Assembly (NCBI RefSeq): GCF_000273375.1
Contig: NZ_CM001557.1
Location: 1,375,312 to 1,416,949 of the forward strand
DNA from: Bartonella birtlesii IBS 325
Lineage (GTDB): Bacteria > Pseudomonadota > Alphaproteobacteria > Rhizobiales > Rhizobiaceae
Reading direction: 5' to 3'
DNA length: 41,638 nt
Positions 8,069-18,243 of this stretch are shown one piece after another (positions within the stretch are counted from its first letter, which is position 1; each line of letters opens with the position of its first letter). A model generated the notes under the pieces. It searched no databases, had not been told where the DNA came from, and worked only from the letters and a program-made list of their open reading frames with translations. Position numbers and translations under genes: made by a program.

Positions 8069-10250
8069 TCAGTCTTTATGCACTCTGGCTTGCCGCTGAT
8101 GCAACGCTACCAAACGCGAAGTAGAAGAATCAAAAGATTTTTCCCACCCCGCTGAACCTGCATTGACCATAAAATACTCCTGTGCATTAAACGGATTTTC
8201 GCCTCTTTGCGGTGCTACACGTCTTGATTTTCCATTATTGAGTATATCAAAGCTTTGTTGATTATCAATAATATTAGCCAACATAATTTGTAAAAGAATC
8301 TGCTTACGAACCATTTTATTAAAAATGGGAACCAATATTTCAATACGATAATCCAAATTACGAGGCATCATATCAGCAGATCCTAAGTAAACAAGTGCGT
8401 TTTCATTCGGCAAATCTTCCCCATTACCAAAACAAAAAATGCGACTATGTTCAAGAAAACGCCCCACAATTGACTTTGCACGAATATTATCCGAAATTCC
8501 TGGAATACCAGGACGCAAACAACATATGCCGCGCACTACCAAATCAATCTGTACACCTGCTTGACTAGCACGATACAAAGCATCAATAATTTCTGGATCT
8601 ACCAATGCATTGACTTTTATCCAAATAGCTGCCAGCCGTCCCTGTTGTGCATTAATAATTTCTCCTTCAATATGTTCTAAAATACGATTACGCAACGTTA
8701 AGGGTGAAAAAGCAATCTTCATTGCTTCATTTGGACGTTCATATTGAGCAATATAATTAAACAATAATGTAACATCATGAGCAATATCATCATCAGTAGT
8801 AAAAAAAGAAAGATCGGTATAAACCTTAGCATTAATAGGATGATAATTCCCCGTTCCAAGATGAACGTAAGAGCAAAAACGCTTTCCTTCACGCCTTACA
8901 ATAAGTGACATCTTAGCATGTGTTTTTAAGGTAATAAAACCAAAAATAACTTGAACACCCGCACGCTCAAGGTCACGTGCCCAACGAATATTCGCTTCTT
9001 CATCAAAACGTGCTTTAAGCTCCACCAAAGCAATCACAGATTTTCCCCTGTTCAGCAGCCTCAATCAAAGCACTAACAATAGGGCTATCATTCGATGTAC
9101 GATAAAGAGTTTGCTTGATTTCTACAACATCAGGATCGCGAGCTGCTTGATATAAAAATTGCACGACAACATCAAAGGACTCATAAGGATGGTGAATTAC
9201 CATATCATTTTCATCAATAGCCGCGAAACAATCCCCCTTATGTACACGAATAGATTCAGAAAAACGAGGAGTGTAAGGAATAAATTTTAGGTCATCACGT
9301 GGGATAGAAACAATCTCTGATACCATATTAAGCGCCAAAGGCCCATCAAGAACGCTGATATAATTATCAGGAACAGCAAGACTATTTGTTATAAATTGAC
9401 GTAAATTCTTTGGTATCTTCGCATCAAATTCAATTCGAATAACCTGCCCACGACGACGTCTTTTAAGAGCAGTTTCAAAAAAATGAACAAGGTCTTCTGC
9501 TTTTTCTTCTACTTCAATATCACTATCACGGATAACCCTAAATGTACCAATTCCATCAACTTTATAAGTAGGGAATACATGACTTATAAACAGGCTAACA
9601 ACATCTTCACAGGCAATAAAACGAAAATTATTATCCTCTTGGGGAAGAAGAATAAAACGCTTCAACGCCATTGGGAGTGGCAACAACACTATGACCACGT
9701 GTTGATCAGCCCCCCGAGACAATTGGAGAGCAAGCAAAAGCCCTAAATTAGGAATAAATGGAAAAGAATGAGCAGAATCAACAGATAAAGGTTTTAGAAC
9801 AGGAAAAATTGTATCAAGAAAATATTTTTCAAGCCATAATTTTTCAATTTCTGAAAGCCCATCAGGACAAATAATTTCAATATCACTCTGTTTTAATTCA
9901 TTGCGCAAAACACGTAATTCCTGTAATTGATGAGTTTGCAACCGTGAAATCTCAGCTAACACAACATCAAGTTGCTCCTGCGGCGTATACCCATCTGCAC
10001 TACACGCTGTAACTCCAGAACGAATTTGAGCAACGAGTCCAGCAACACGAACCATAAAAAACTCATCAAGATTTGCCGCTGAAATGGAAAGAAATTGTAG
10101 CCGTTCTAATAAAGGATGCCTTGGATTAGTAGCCTCCATCAATACACGTGTATTAAATTGTAACCATGAAAATTCTCTATTCACAAACCGCATTGGACTT
10201 TTCATTGTTATATCCGATAGAGAAATTTTACTTACTACCCTCTGTTTCAT
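8069..10250 (-). CDS. ppk: Polyphosphate kinase, interrupted by a one-base frameshift
   Basis: Two overlapping frames (9015-10250, N-terminal; 8069-9064, C-terminal) make one Ppk of about 726 residues once one base is removed near 9041-9048. Ppk reversibly transfers the ATP gamma-phosphate to growing polyphosphate at the membrane. The N part has the family start ([17 protein letters not shown] and [13 protein letters not shown]). The C part holds the catalytic histidine region ([13 protein letters not shown] and [10 protein letters not shown]) and the PLD-like domains. On the coding strand the break is at GGGGAAAATC, where three A would keep the frame: [19 protein letters not shown] is the continuous family sequence. 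If the shift were real, the N part would lack the active site. A sequencing error is the simpler reading. First gene of the ppk-ppx operon. Confidence 0.9.
9041..9048 (-). other. Frameshift site in ppk (one extra base)
   Basis: Plus strand TTTTCCCC. Removing one T (one A of the coding strand) joins the N- and C-terminal ppk frames without any gap in the conserved sequence. It is the only insertion among the five housekeeping frameshifts in this window; the others are deletions. Confidence 0.8.
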
Positions 10251-10555
10251 ATAGTTTAGCTAAGCTTCCTTTATACTTCCTAATATCCTTATGGTTAAAT
10301 ATCTCATAGAACACTTTACAATATCTTACCCTTTCATAATTCATTTTTCTCAATATTATTTACATTAAATATTTGAAATTATTGCTAATACACAAGGCGC
10401 TAAAAAACAGAGAATAAGCCCATTAACATAAAAGCATAGTGCGTTTCTGTTTTTAAAAAAGCTTCTTGCATTATCATAAGCTTTATTACAAACTCATCTA
10501 TATAAAAAAGTAAAAATCATACCTGTTTAGACAATTTTATCCGGAGTTTGATACC
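10251..10555. other. Divergent intergenic region, ppk / zinc-finger gene
   Basis: About 305 bp between genes transcribed in opposite directions, so it should hold promoters for both. It is AT-rich. I cannot single out convincing -35/-10 pairs or an RNA structure. Confidence 0.4.
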
Positions 10556-10804
10556 ATGGCTGATTGTAACATTCCCCACTTCCAAAATGATCTTGGTTAT
10601 AAAACAATTGAAATCGGTGTAAAAGAATTTATGTGTGTGGGTGCTACACAACCATTCGATCATCCCCATATTTTTATTGACATGGGAGCTGCCGATGAAA
10701 AAATTTGTCCTTATTGTTCAACACTTTATCGCTATGTTTCCTCACTATCATACAATCAGACAAACCCAACAGGGTGTTTATATCACCCAGATAATTCATT
10801 ATAA
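10556..10804 (+). CDS. Zinc-finger protein of the CHCC (NDUFS6-like) family
   Basis: 82 residues starting MADCNIPHFQ. The metal ligands fit the CHCC zinc finger: Cys27 (FMCVGA), a His at 36 or 38 (FDHPH), then Cys51 and Cys54 (CPYC). This family includes the zinc-binding accessory subunit NDUFS6 of mitochondrial complex I and small alphaproteobacterial homologues. The bacterial proteins are thought to be complex I-associated, but that role is not shown by this sequence. The segment between His and CPYC (IFIDMGAADEKI) matches the family pattern. It ends 34 nt before the FAD monooxygenase gene and is probably co-transcribed with it. Confidence 0.8.
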   Translation: MADCNIPHFQNDLGYKTIEIGVKEFMCVGATQPFDHPHIFIDMGAADEKICPYCSTLYRYVSSLSYNQTNPTGCLYHPDNSL

Positions 10805-10838
10805 GGCATTTTCAGCTTTTTCAATGTGAAGAAAACCC

Positions 10839-12089
10839 ATGGATCAATCACCAATCGTCGTTGGAGGAGGGATTGCAGGTTTAAGTACCGCTTTAGCACT
10901 CGCCCATAAAGGAATAACAAGCATCCTTATCGAAAAATATCAACAACTTGAGGCTGTAGGTGCTGGTATTCAGCTTACCCCAAATGCAACATGTATTCTT
11001 GCGCAATGGGGAATTCTTAATAAACTTATTGAAATGGGAACAATACCGCGCTTTCTGGAATTAAGAGAGGGAATATCTTTAAAAACACGGCTGCGTGTTA
11101 ATCTTATCAATTTAGTGAAAAAAAATTGGAAATTCCCTTACATTATAATTCATCGCGCTGCCTTACAAAAAATTTTATATGATGCTGTTATAGGAAATAC
11201 TTTTATTAAATATAAAGCAGGTGAAACTGTTATATCAGCTACTCAAATGGAATCTGGTAGCATTCATATAAAAACGATAAAGACAAACACATCAAATCAA
11301 ACAAAACAACAGCAGTTCTATTCAACACCGCTTCTTATAGGATGTGATGGAGTTTGGTCTACATTACGGCAATCAACACCTTTTCATGAAAGAGCAGATT
11401 TTAGTGGCTTTATTGCTTGGCGTGCTACAGCAGAATTCAAAAATCTTCCTAAAGGCTTTCGTTCTTTATTGCAAAATATGAAAACCATTACTGCTTGGAT
11501 GGGGCCTCAAAATCATCTTGTTGTCTATCCCATTCAATCATCAACAAAACTATTTAATTTTGTAGCTATCACAAATGGAAAAAATTCAAAAGAAGGATGG
11601 ACACATAAAGGAAATAAAGAAAATTTGAAAGCTCTTTTAAAAGATTGGCATATACAAATTTTGCAAATCTTTGACCATATTGATACGTGGAGTTATTGGC
11701 CACTTTTTCAAATGAAACAACATCGTTTTTTAGGCTTAGAGAGACAAGTATTTGTTGGGGATAGTGCACATGCAATCCTCCCCTTTGCCGCACAAGGCGC
11801 CGCTATGGCAATAGAAGATGCGGCCACACTAGCAGAAATACTCTCTTATAAAGATCTTTCACTCACTGAAGCGCTTTCGCTTTATCAAAAAATCCGTACA
11901 CCCCGACTGAAAGCCGTAAAAAAACGGGGAGATTTCAACAAAATAGCTTACCATGCAACTGGCCCCATAGCAATTGCACGTAATTTTATCATGAAAGTTC
12001 GTACCCCAGAGAGTATTATGTCAAACCTTAATTGGCTTTATAACTATGATGCTATGCATTCCATAAAAGCATATAGTAAAAACTTATAA
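10839..12089 (+). CDS. FAD-dependent aromatic-ring monooxygenase (UbiH / salicylate hydroxylase-like)
   Basis: 416 residues. The three signatures of class A flavin monooxygenases are present: the N-terminal dinucleotide fold (VVGGGIAGLSTALALA, about 7-22), the DG motif (GCDGVWSTLR, about 167) and the GD motif (VFVGDSAHAILPFAAQGAA, near 310). The enzyme should hydroxylate an aromatic ring using NAD(P)H and oxygen. Annotated relatives are called salicylate hydroxylase, but an intracellular parasite has little use for that. A ubiquinone-ring hydroxylase role is a plausible alternative; the substrate cannot be read from sequence. The gene follows the CHCC zinc-finger gene after a 34-nt gap, which makes a respiratory-chain or quinone link attractive but unproven. 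Frame intact. Confidence 0.85.
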   Translation: MDQSPIVVGGGIAGLSTALALAHKGITSILIEKYQQLEAVGAGIQLTPNATCILAQWGILNKLIEMGTIPRFLELREGISLKTRLRVNLINLVKKNWKFPYIIIHRAALQKILYDAVIGNTFIKYKAGETVISATQMESGSIHIKTIKTNTSNQTKQQQFYSTPLLIGCDGVWSTLRQSTPFHERADFSGFIAWRATAEFKNLPKGFRSLLQNMKTITAWMGPQNHLVVYPIQSSTKLFNFVAITNGKNSKEGWTHKGNKENLKALLKDWHIQILQIFDHIDTWSYWPLFQMKQHRFLGLERQVFVGDSAHAILPFAAQGAAMAIEDAATLAEILSYKDLSLTEALSLYQKIRTPRLKAVKKRGDFNKIAYHATGPIAIARNFIMKVRTPESIMSNLNWLYNYDAMHSIKAYSKNL

Positions 12090-12250
12090 AATTCCTGTAG
12101 TAATTTTGGCTATACAAACCAAAAGACATATTTATTGAGAAAGAAATTTTATATAATTTACCTTAATAAAAGCAAAGATTTTTAGAATTTATAATTCAAT
12201 ATAAAAAACTAAAAACGCTATACAAAATAAACATTCACTTTACAATTTTT

Positions 12251-15200
12251 TTAAGTCAACTCCACATCAATAACACCCTGAATAGCTTTCATAGAACTTG
12301 CCACACGTGAATTAACCTTATATCGCTTTGGGAGTGTAATTTCGATCTCTCGTAATCCATCTTCTTGAATCAAAATAAGCCCTACTTCCCCATTCCCACT
12401 AGGGTTTAAATTTTGTTCGATCTGCGGCAACATATCAACTGTTTTTATAAAGAGGCGCATCATTTTATGATTCCGTGATACTTCCTTTTCCAAAGACTGG
12501 ACGGTCTCAAGTCGCAAACCTATACCTTCAGAACGATTTTCAGCACTCACCGTAATAATAAAAGATTTTCCGGGCTCTAGTATTGCTTCATAATCCGAGA
12601 GTCCTTCAGAAAAGAGAACAGTTTCATACTGCCCACTCGTATCAGAAAAATGAATGATCCCCATTTTCTTACCAGACTTTGTCTTGCGGATTTGTTTTGC
12701 CACAACAGTTCCAGCTAACCTTGCGGCAGTCGCCCCTCCTTTAACGGCATTGGCAAAATTAATCCAGCTTTGTACACGCTTTTTAGCAAGAATAGCTTGA
12801 TACTCATCCAAAGGATGCGCAGAAAAGTAAAAACCTATTGCTTGAAATTCCCGATGCAGTTTTTCATCTGGTAACCAAGGAGATGTTTGCGATAAAATCA
12901 AAGGCTCTTTTAATCCTCCCGTCATGCCAAATATATCAATTTGTCCACTAGAATTGTTTTCGAGAATGCGAAGTGCACGCGCATGAAGCGTTCCAAGACT
13001 TGCCAATAAAACCTCACGTGCAATATGAAAACAATCAAAGGCACCAGCACAAATCAAACTTTCCATCGTACGCTTATTAACAATACGCGGATCAATACGC
13101 GCACAAAAATCTTCTAGATTCTTAAAAAATTTATTTCCACGACAAGCAACAATATGATCAACGACCGCTTCTCCTACACCTTTAATAGCAGCAAGAGAAT
13201 AATAAATACAGTTATCGCCAACCTCAAAAACACGATGTGATGTCTGTACAGAAGGAGCAATAACTTTAATACCTAATCTTAGTGCTTCACGCCGAAAATC
13301 ATTTAACTTATCTGTATTTGTCATATCATAGGTCATTGAAGCAGCTAAAAACTCAACGGGATGATGTGCTTTCATATAGGCAGTTTGATAAGAAACAATC
13401 GCATAAGCAGCGGCATGTGATTTATTAAAGCCATAATCTGCAAATTTTGCTAAAAGATCAAAAATAATATCAGCTTGATCTTTATCAACACCACCAGCAA
13501 CAGCTCCGTTTACAAAACGCGTACGCTGTTGTTGCATTTCTTTATGAATCTTTTTACCCATAGCGCGCCGTAATAAATCCGCTTCTCCAAGCGAATAGCC
13601 AGCAAGTACTTGAGCAATCTGCATTACTTGCTCCTGATAAACAATAACACCTTGTGTTTCTTTAATCAGATGATCTATTTTGGGATGAATAGAAGCAATT
13701 TTCTCTTCCCCATGTTTGCGTGCGTTATAGGTTGGAATGTTCTCCATTGGTCCAGGACGATAAAGTGCAACAAGAGCAATAATATCTTCAATACGATCTG
13801 GCTTCATCCCAATCAGCGCCTTACGCATACCAGCACTTTCCACTTGAAACACACCAACTGTTTCACCACGTGCCATCATAGCATAAGTTTTTTCATCATT
13901 GAGAGGAATATTCGACAAATCTATTTTTACTGTTTTTCGTGCAACAAGATCTACTGCCATTTTCAAAACAGTAAGCGTTTTTAATCCAAGAAAATCAAAT
14001 TTGACCAACCCTGCTTGTTCCACATATTTCATATTAAATTGTGTAACAGGCATATCGGAACGAGGATCACGATACATCGGAACAAGCTCTGAAAGCGGCC
14101 TATCGCCAATCACAATCCCTGCTGCATGAGTTGATGCATGACGATAAAGTCCTTCCAATTGAAGTGCTATATCTAATGTGCGGCCAATGAGAGGATCTTT
14201 TTTCTTTTCTTCCTCAAATTTAGGTTCATCCTTGATAGCATCAGCCAATTCAACCTGACTCCCAGGTGTAGCAGGAACCAATTTTGTAAGATAATCTACC
14301 TGACGATAAGGCACTTCTAAAACACGCCCAACATCCCGCAACACTGCACGTGCTTGTAACTTACCAAATGTAATAATTTGAGCAACTTGATCACGACCAT
14401 ATTTTTTCTGAACATAATGAATCACTTCTTCGCGCCGCTCTTGACAAAAATCGATATCAAAATCCGGCATCGACACACGATCCGGATTCAGAAAACGTTC
14501 AAAAAGAAGAGAAAAACGCAAAGGATCAACATCAGTAATAGTCAATGCATAAGCCACAAGTGAACCAGCACCAGAACCACGCCCTGGACCAACAGGAATA
14601 TCATGGGCCTTTGCCCATTTTATAAAATCCGAAACGATAAGAAAGTAGCCAGAAAATTGCATGCGTGTAATAACAGAAACTTCATAATCAAGCCGTTGTT
14701 CATAATCCGCAACAGTATATCCTTCAGCCAATCCAATTGTCTCAAGGCGTATTTTTAAACCAGCTTTTGCTTGATTTAACAATTCACTATCTTCTACTTT
14801 TAAAGTACAGTTTGAATCAATAGATTGTTCTATAAAACGAGGCAATATTGGTTTTCGAACTGGCGTAGCAATATGACAACGCAATGCGATTTCAACACTA
14901 TTTTCTAAAGATTCCGGAAGATCAGAAAATAATGCTACCATTTCATCCTGTGATTTCAAATAATGATCTGGTGTCACGCGTTTACGCTCTGAATTAGAGA
15001 CAATTTGCCCTTCTGCAACCGCCATCAGTGCATCATGCGCTTCATACCCTTCCCTATTCAGAAAAAAAGCTTCATTGGTTGCAACAAGAGGAATTTCATA
15101 TTTATACGCCAATTCAATAAGTAAAGCTTCTACTTGTCTATCAAAAAAACCATGCCGCTGTAATTCTACATATAGACGATCAGTAAAAATTTTTTTTAAA

Positions 15201-15739
15201 TAGGTTAAACGTTTAATAGCACGTTCTTTTTTTCCTTCTGCTAAGGAAAAATTAATAGGCCCTCCCTGTCCACCCGTTAAAGCGATTATTCCTTCACTGT
15301 GTGATGCTAACCAATCGATTTTAATATGAGGTGGATCAGTATCAGATTTATCAAGATAAGCACGACTAACAAGACGTACCAAATGCGTATAGCCAATCTC
15401 ACTAGCAGCGAACAAAACAAGAGAGCAGAAATTAGCAGGATAGTGCCCTTGAAAAGAACGTAAATTATCATTTTCGTCAGCAAAATCAACGGCAAGCTGG
15501 CAACCAATAATAGGTTGTATTCCATGAGAAAAGCAATATTGCGAAAATTCTAAAGCGCCAAATAAATTATTTGTATCGGTAATAGCAACTGCTGGTGTAT
15601 GATCTAAAATTGCATGTTGAATAATTTGTGGGATCTTTAAAGCTCCCTCGAGCAGTGAGTAAGCAGAATGCACTCTCAAATGAATAAAGCGAGGAAGAGT
15701 ATTCTTTGTATCTCCTATCTTACTTCTATCTTCTGCCAC
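12251..15739 (-). CDS. dnaE: DNA polymerase III alpha subunit
   Basis: 1162 residues, the normal size for DnaE1. This is the replicative polymerase catalytic subunit. An N-terminal PHP domain begins FIHLRVHSAYSLLEGALKI and continues through AITDTNNLFGALEF. The polymerase core has the GPGRGSGAGSLVAYAL motif and the catalytic aspartates in MPDFDIDFCQERR (around residue 420). Further conserved blocks are FGKLQARAVLRDVGRVL and MGKKIHKEMQ, then YGFNKSHAAAYA. The C-terminus carries the helix-hairpin-helix and OB-fold regions. It is divergent from recG across a 272-bp AT-rich gap and convergent with the FAD monooxygenase gene. No frameshift despite its length. Confidence 0.97.
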   Translation of the reverse strand: MAEDRSKIGDTKNTLPRFIHLRVHSAYSLLEGALKIPQIIQHAILDHTPAVAITDTNNLFGALEFSQYCFSHGIQPIIGCQLAVDFADENDNLRSFQGHYPANFCSLVLFAASEIGYTHLVRLVSRAYLDKSDTDPPHIKIDWLASHSEGIIALTGGQGGPINFSLAEGKKERAIKRLTYLKKIFTDRLYVELQRHGFFDRQVEALLIELAYKYEIPLVATNEAFFLNREGYEAHDALMAVAEGQIVSNSERKRVTPDHYLKSQDEMVALFSDLPESLENSVEIALRCHIATPVRKPILPRFIEQSIDSNCTLKVEDSELLNQAKAGLKIRLETIGLAEGYTVADYEQRLDYEVSVITRMQFSGYFLIVSDFIKWAKAHDIPVGPGRGSGAGSLVAYALTITDVDPLRFSLLFERFLNPDRVSMPDFDIDFCQERREEVIHYVQKKYGRDQVAQIITFGKLQARAVLRDVGRVLEVPYRQVDYLTKLVPATPGSQVELADAIKDEPKFEEEKKKDPLIGRTLDIALQLEGLYRHASTHAAGIVIGDRPLSELVPMYRDPRSDMPVTQFNMKYVEQAGLVKFDFLGLKTLTVLKMAVDLVARKTVKIDLSNIPLNDEKTYAMMARGETVGVFQVESAGMRKALIGMKPDRIEDIIALVALYRPGPMENIPTYNARKHGEEKIASIHPKIDHLIKETQGVIVYQEQVMQIAQVLAGYSLGEADLLRRAMGKKIHKEMQQQRTRFVNGAVAGGVDKDQADIIFDLLAKFADYGFNKSHAAAYAIVSYQTAYMKAHHPVEFLAASMTYDMTNTDKLNDFRREALRLGIKVIAPSVQTSHRVFEVGDNCIYYSLAAIKGVGEAVVDHIVACRGNKFFKNLEDFCARIDPRIVNKRTMESLICAGAFDCFHIAREVLLASLGTLHARALRILENNSSGQIDIFGMTGGLKEPLILSQTSPWLPDEKLHREFQAIGFYFSAHPLDEYQAILAKKRVQSWINFANAVKGGATAARLAGTVVAKQIRKTKSGKKMGIIHFSDTSGQYETVLFSEGLSDYEAILEPGKSFIITVSAENRSEGIGLRLETVQSLEKEVSRNHKMMRLFIKTVDMLPQIEQNLNPSGNGEVGLILIQEDGLREIEITLPKRYKVNSRVASSMKAIQGVIDVELT

Positions 15740-16011
15740 TCTTACAATGTCCTACTACAAAATAAATGTTAAATTTATAAAAGACTTTTATCAAGAAAAT
15801 ATCTCTATTCACAGCAAATAAACAGATAAAACAAAAGGAGAAAACCGTAGAAAATATTACGAATCTTACTACTCTTTCTTGCATTCTTTAAATGCTGATT
15901 GTTCTGCTTAAAATTCAAAATGTAAATAAAATAACTTTTTTTCTATAATTTATCCCCAAAAAGCTCTTTCAAAGCACTAGAAAAAACAAAAAGTACAAGT
16001 TAAATTCGCTT

Positions 16012-18119
16012 ATGCTTCCAAGCCTTATTGCCCCTCTTTTTCATTCTATTCGCACTCTTTCTGGGATTACACCGAAAATTTATAGCTTATTAGCAAAAGT
16101 CTTAAATATAAATCCCGCGCAATGCGAACCTACCCTTATTAATCTCCTTCAATTAATGCCCCATTCCGTTATAGACCGCAGAATACGTTCAACTATTGCT
16201 GATGCACAAGAAGGAAATACCATTACTCTTGAAATTGTTATCGATCAGCATCAGCCATCACCAATGGGCCGCAACCGATTACCCTATCGAATCATGGCGC
16301 ATGATCCAACAGGAAAAATGAATTTAGTTTTTTTCATGCGCAACCTGCTTGGTTAAAAAAACAACTGCCAGAAGGGAAAAAAGTCATCGTATCAGGCAAA
16401 GCTGAACGTTTTAATGGACATCTTTCAATGATACATCCCGACTATATCATAGCAGGTGAACAATCCTATAAAATGCCCTGGATCGAACCTATTTACCCTT
16501 CTACCACCGGACTCTCAATAAAAACACTAAGGCGTGCGATACAAAATGCTCTTGATCATATTCCTCTTTTACCAGAATGGATAGAAGAAAACGTCAAAAA
16601 GCAACAAAAATTTTGCTCTTTTTCCATTGCTTTACGCCGTATTCATGCACCCATCGACCCTAATGATTTAGCCTTAGAGAGTGCAGCACGCAAACGTCTA
16701 GCCTATGATGAATTGCTCGCTTGTCAACTAGCGCTTGGACTGGTACGTTTAAAAACAAAATCTCTTGTCGGGACATCTCGACCAGCAACGGGTGTTTATA
16801 CTAAAAAATTGCTACAAGTACTTCCCTTTCAACTGACAAATGGACAAACAAAAGCAATACATGACATTGCTGACGATCTTGCTTCACCAGAACCAATGTT
16901 AAGGCTTCTACAAGGTGATGTAGGAGCAGGAAAAACCGTCGTGGCACTCATGGCAATGGCACAAATCGCTGAAAATTCAGGACAATCAGCTTTAATGGTC
17001 CCAACAGAAGTTCTTGCCAGGCAACATTTTGCGACAATTGCTCCACTTGCCGAAAAAGTTGGCTTACAAACAGTTCTTTTGACAGGACGAGAAAAAGGAA
17101 AAATACGTACAAATATTTTGAACGCTATTCACTCAGGCCAAGCTTCTCTTATTATTGGAACTCATGCTCTCATACAAGAAAATGTTTCCTATCATAATCT
17201 TTCTCTAACTATCATTGATGAACAACACCGCTTTGGTGTGCATCAACGTCTTGCCCTTACAGAAAAAGGTCATAAGCCTGATATGCTTGTCATGACTGCC
17301 ACCCCAATTCCCCGTACACTCGTCTTAACAGCTTTTGGCGATATGGATGTCTCTCAACTTACGGAAAAACCAGTGGGACGCCAGCCCATTACAACAGCAA
17401 TACTTTCTTTAAAATACATTAATAAACTCATAGAACGAATTACCATTGCATTAGAAAAAGAAGAAAAACTCTATTGGATTTGTCCTTTAGTGGAAGAATC
17501 TATAGCTCTCGGGCTCACATCAATCGAAAGCCGCTTTGCTTTTCTTCAAGAACGATTTGGAGCGCGTGTTGGAATAATACATGGCAAAATGTCAACAGAT
17601 GAAAAAACAGCAGCGATGGCTTCCTTTAAAGATGGAAAGATAAATATTTTGCTTGCAACTACAGTCATCGAAGTAGGTGTAGATATTCCAGATGCTTCGA
17701 TCATTATCATCGAACATGCAGAACATTTTGGTCTTTCACAACTGCACCAATTGCGTGGACGGGTGGGACGAGGAGATAAAAAATCATCCTGTATTTTACT
17801 CTATAAAGATCCCTTAACAAAAATGGCTGCAACACGCCTTAATATTATACGCGCTACAGAAGATGGTTTTAAAATCGCTGAAGAAGACTGGCGTCTGCGA
17901 GGAGAAGGAGAACTTTTAGGCACACGACAATCTGGTATGCCTGAGTTTCACATAGCAAATCTTGCTGTACATAGTGATCTTTTATCAATGGCAAGAAGAG
18001 ATGCACGCTTATTCTTGCAACGTGATCCTTACCTCTCTTCAGAAAGAGGACAAGCTCTACGTTTACTCCTTTATCTTTTCGGACAAGATCATGCTACACG
18101 TCTATTACGAGCAGGCTAA
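16012..18119 (+). CDS. recG: ATP-dependent DNA helicase RecG, interrupted by a one-base frameshift
   Basis: Two frames (16012-16356 and 16428-18119) plus the unassigned stretch between them form one RecG of about 702 residues when one T is added to the T7 run at 16328-16334. The repaired junction reads NLVFFHAQPAWLKKQLPEGK, as expected inside the wedge (OB) domain. RecG is an SF2 helicase that remodels stalled replication forks and Holliday junctions. The helicase motifs are intact: Walker A (GDVGAGKTVVAL), DEQH box (IIDEQHRFGVHQR), TATPIPRTL, and the C-terminal QLRGRVGRG. The 5' part alone would be a useless wedge fragment. A sequencing or consensus error is more likely than a true pseudogene, because no other lesion is seen in over 2 kb. 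Confidence 0.93.
16328..16334 (+). other. Frameshift site in recG (T7, one base short)
   Basis: A run of seven T; eight restore the frame GTT TTT TTT CAT. Single-base deletion in a homopolymer. Confidence 0.8.
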
Positions 18120-18243
18120 TAATAAAATGGGAAAATATTCCTTTACGCAATATTCTTATCCAATCTGTAAAAAACAAATTATGCTTCTTAATGAATGGTG
18201 TTGTCTTCATTCTTTCAAAATTTCAAAAATATAGAACTATTTT

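Noticed and set aside
9015..9064. Programmed frameshift in ppk
   Set aside because: There is no stimulatory structure I can see and no known programmed shift in ppk; other genes in the window show the same kind of homopolymer lesion.
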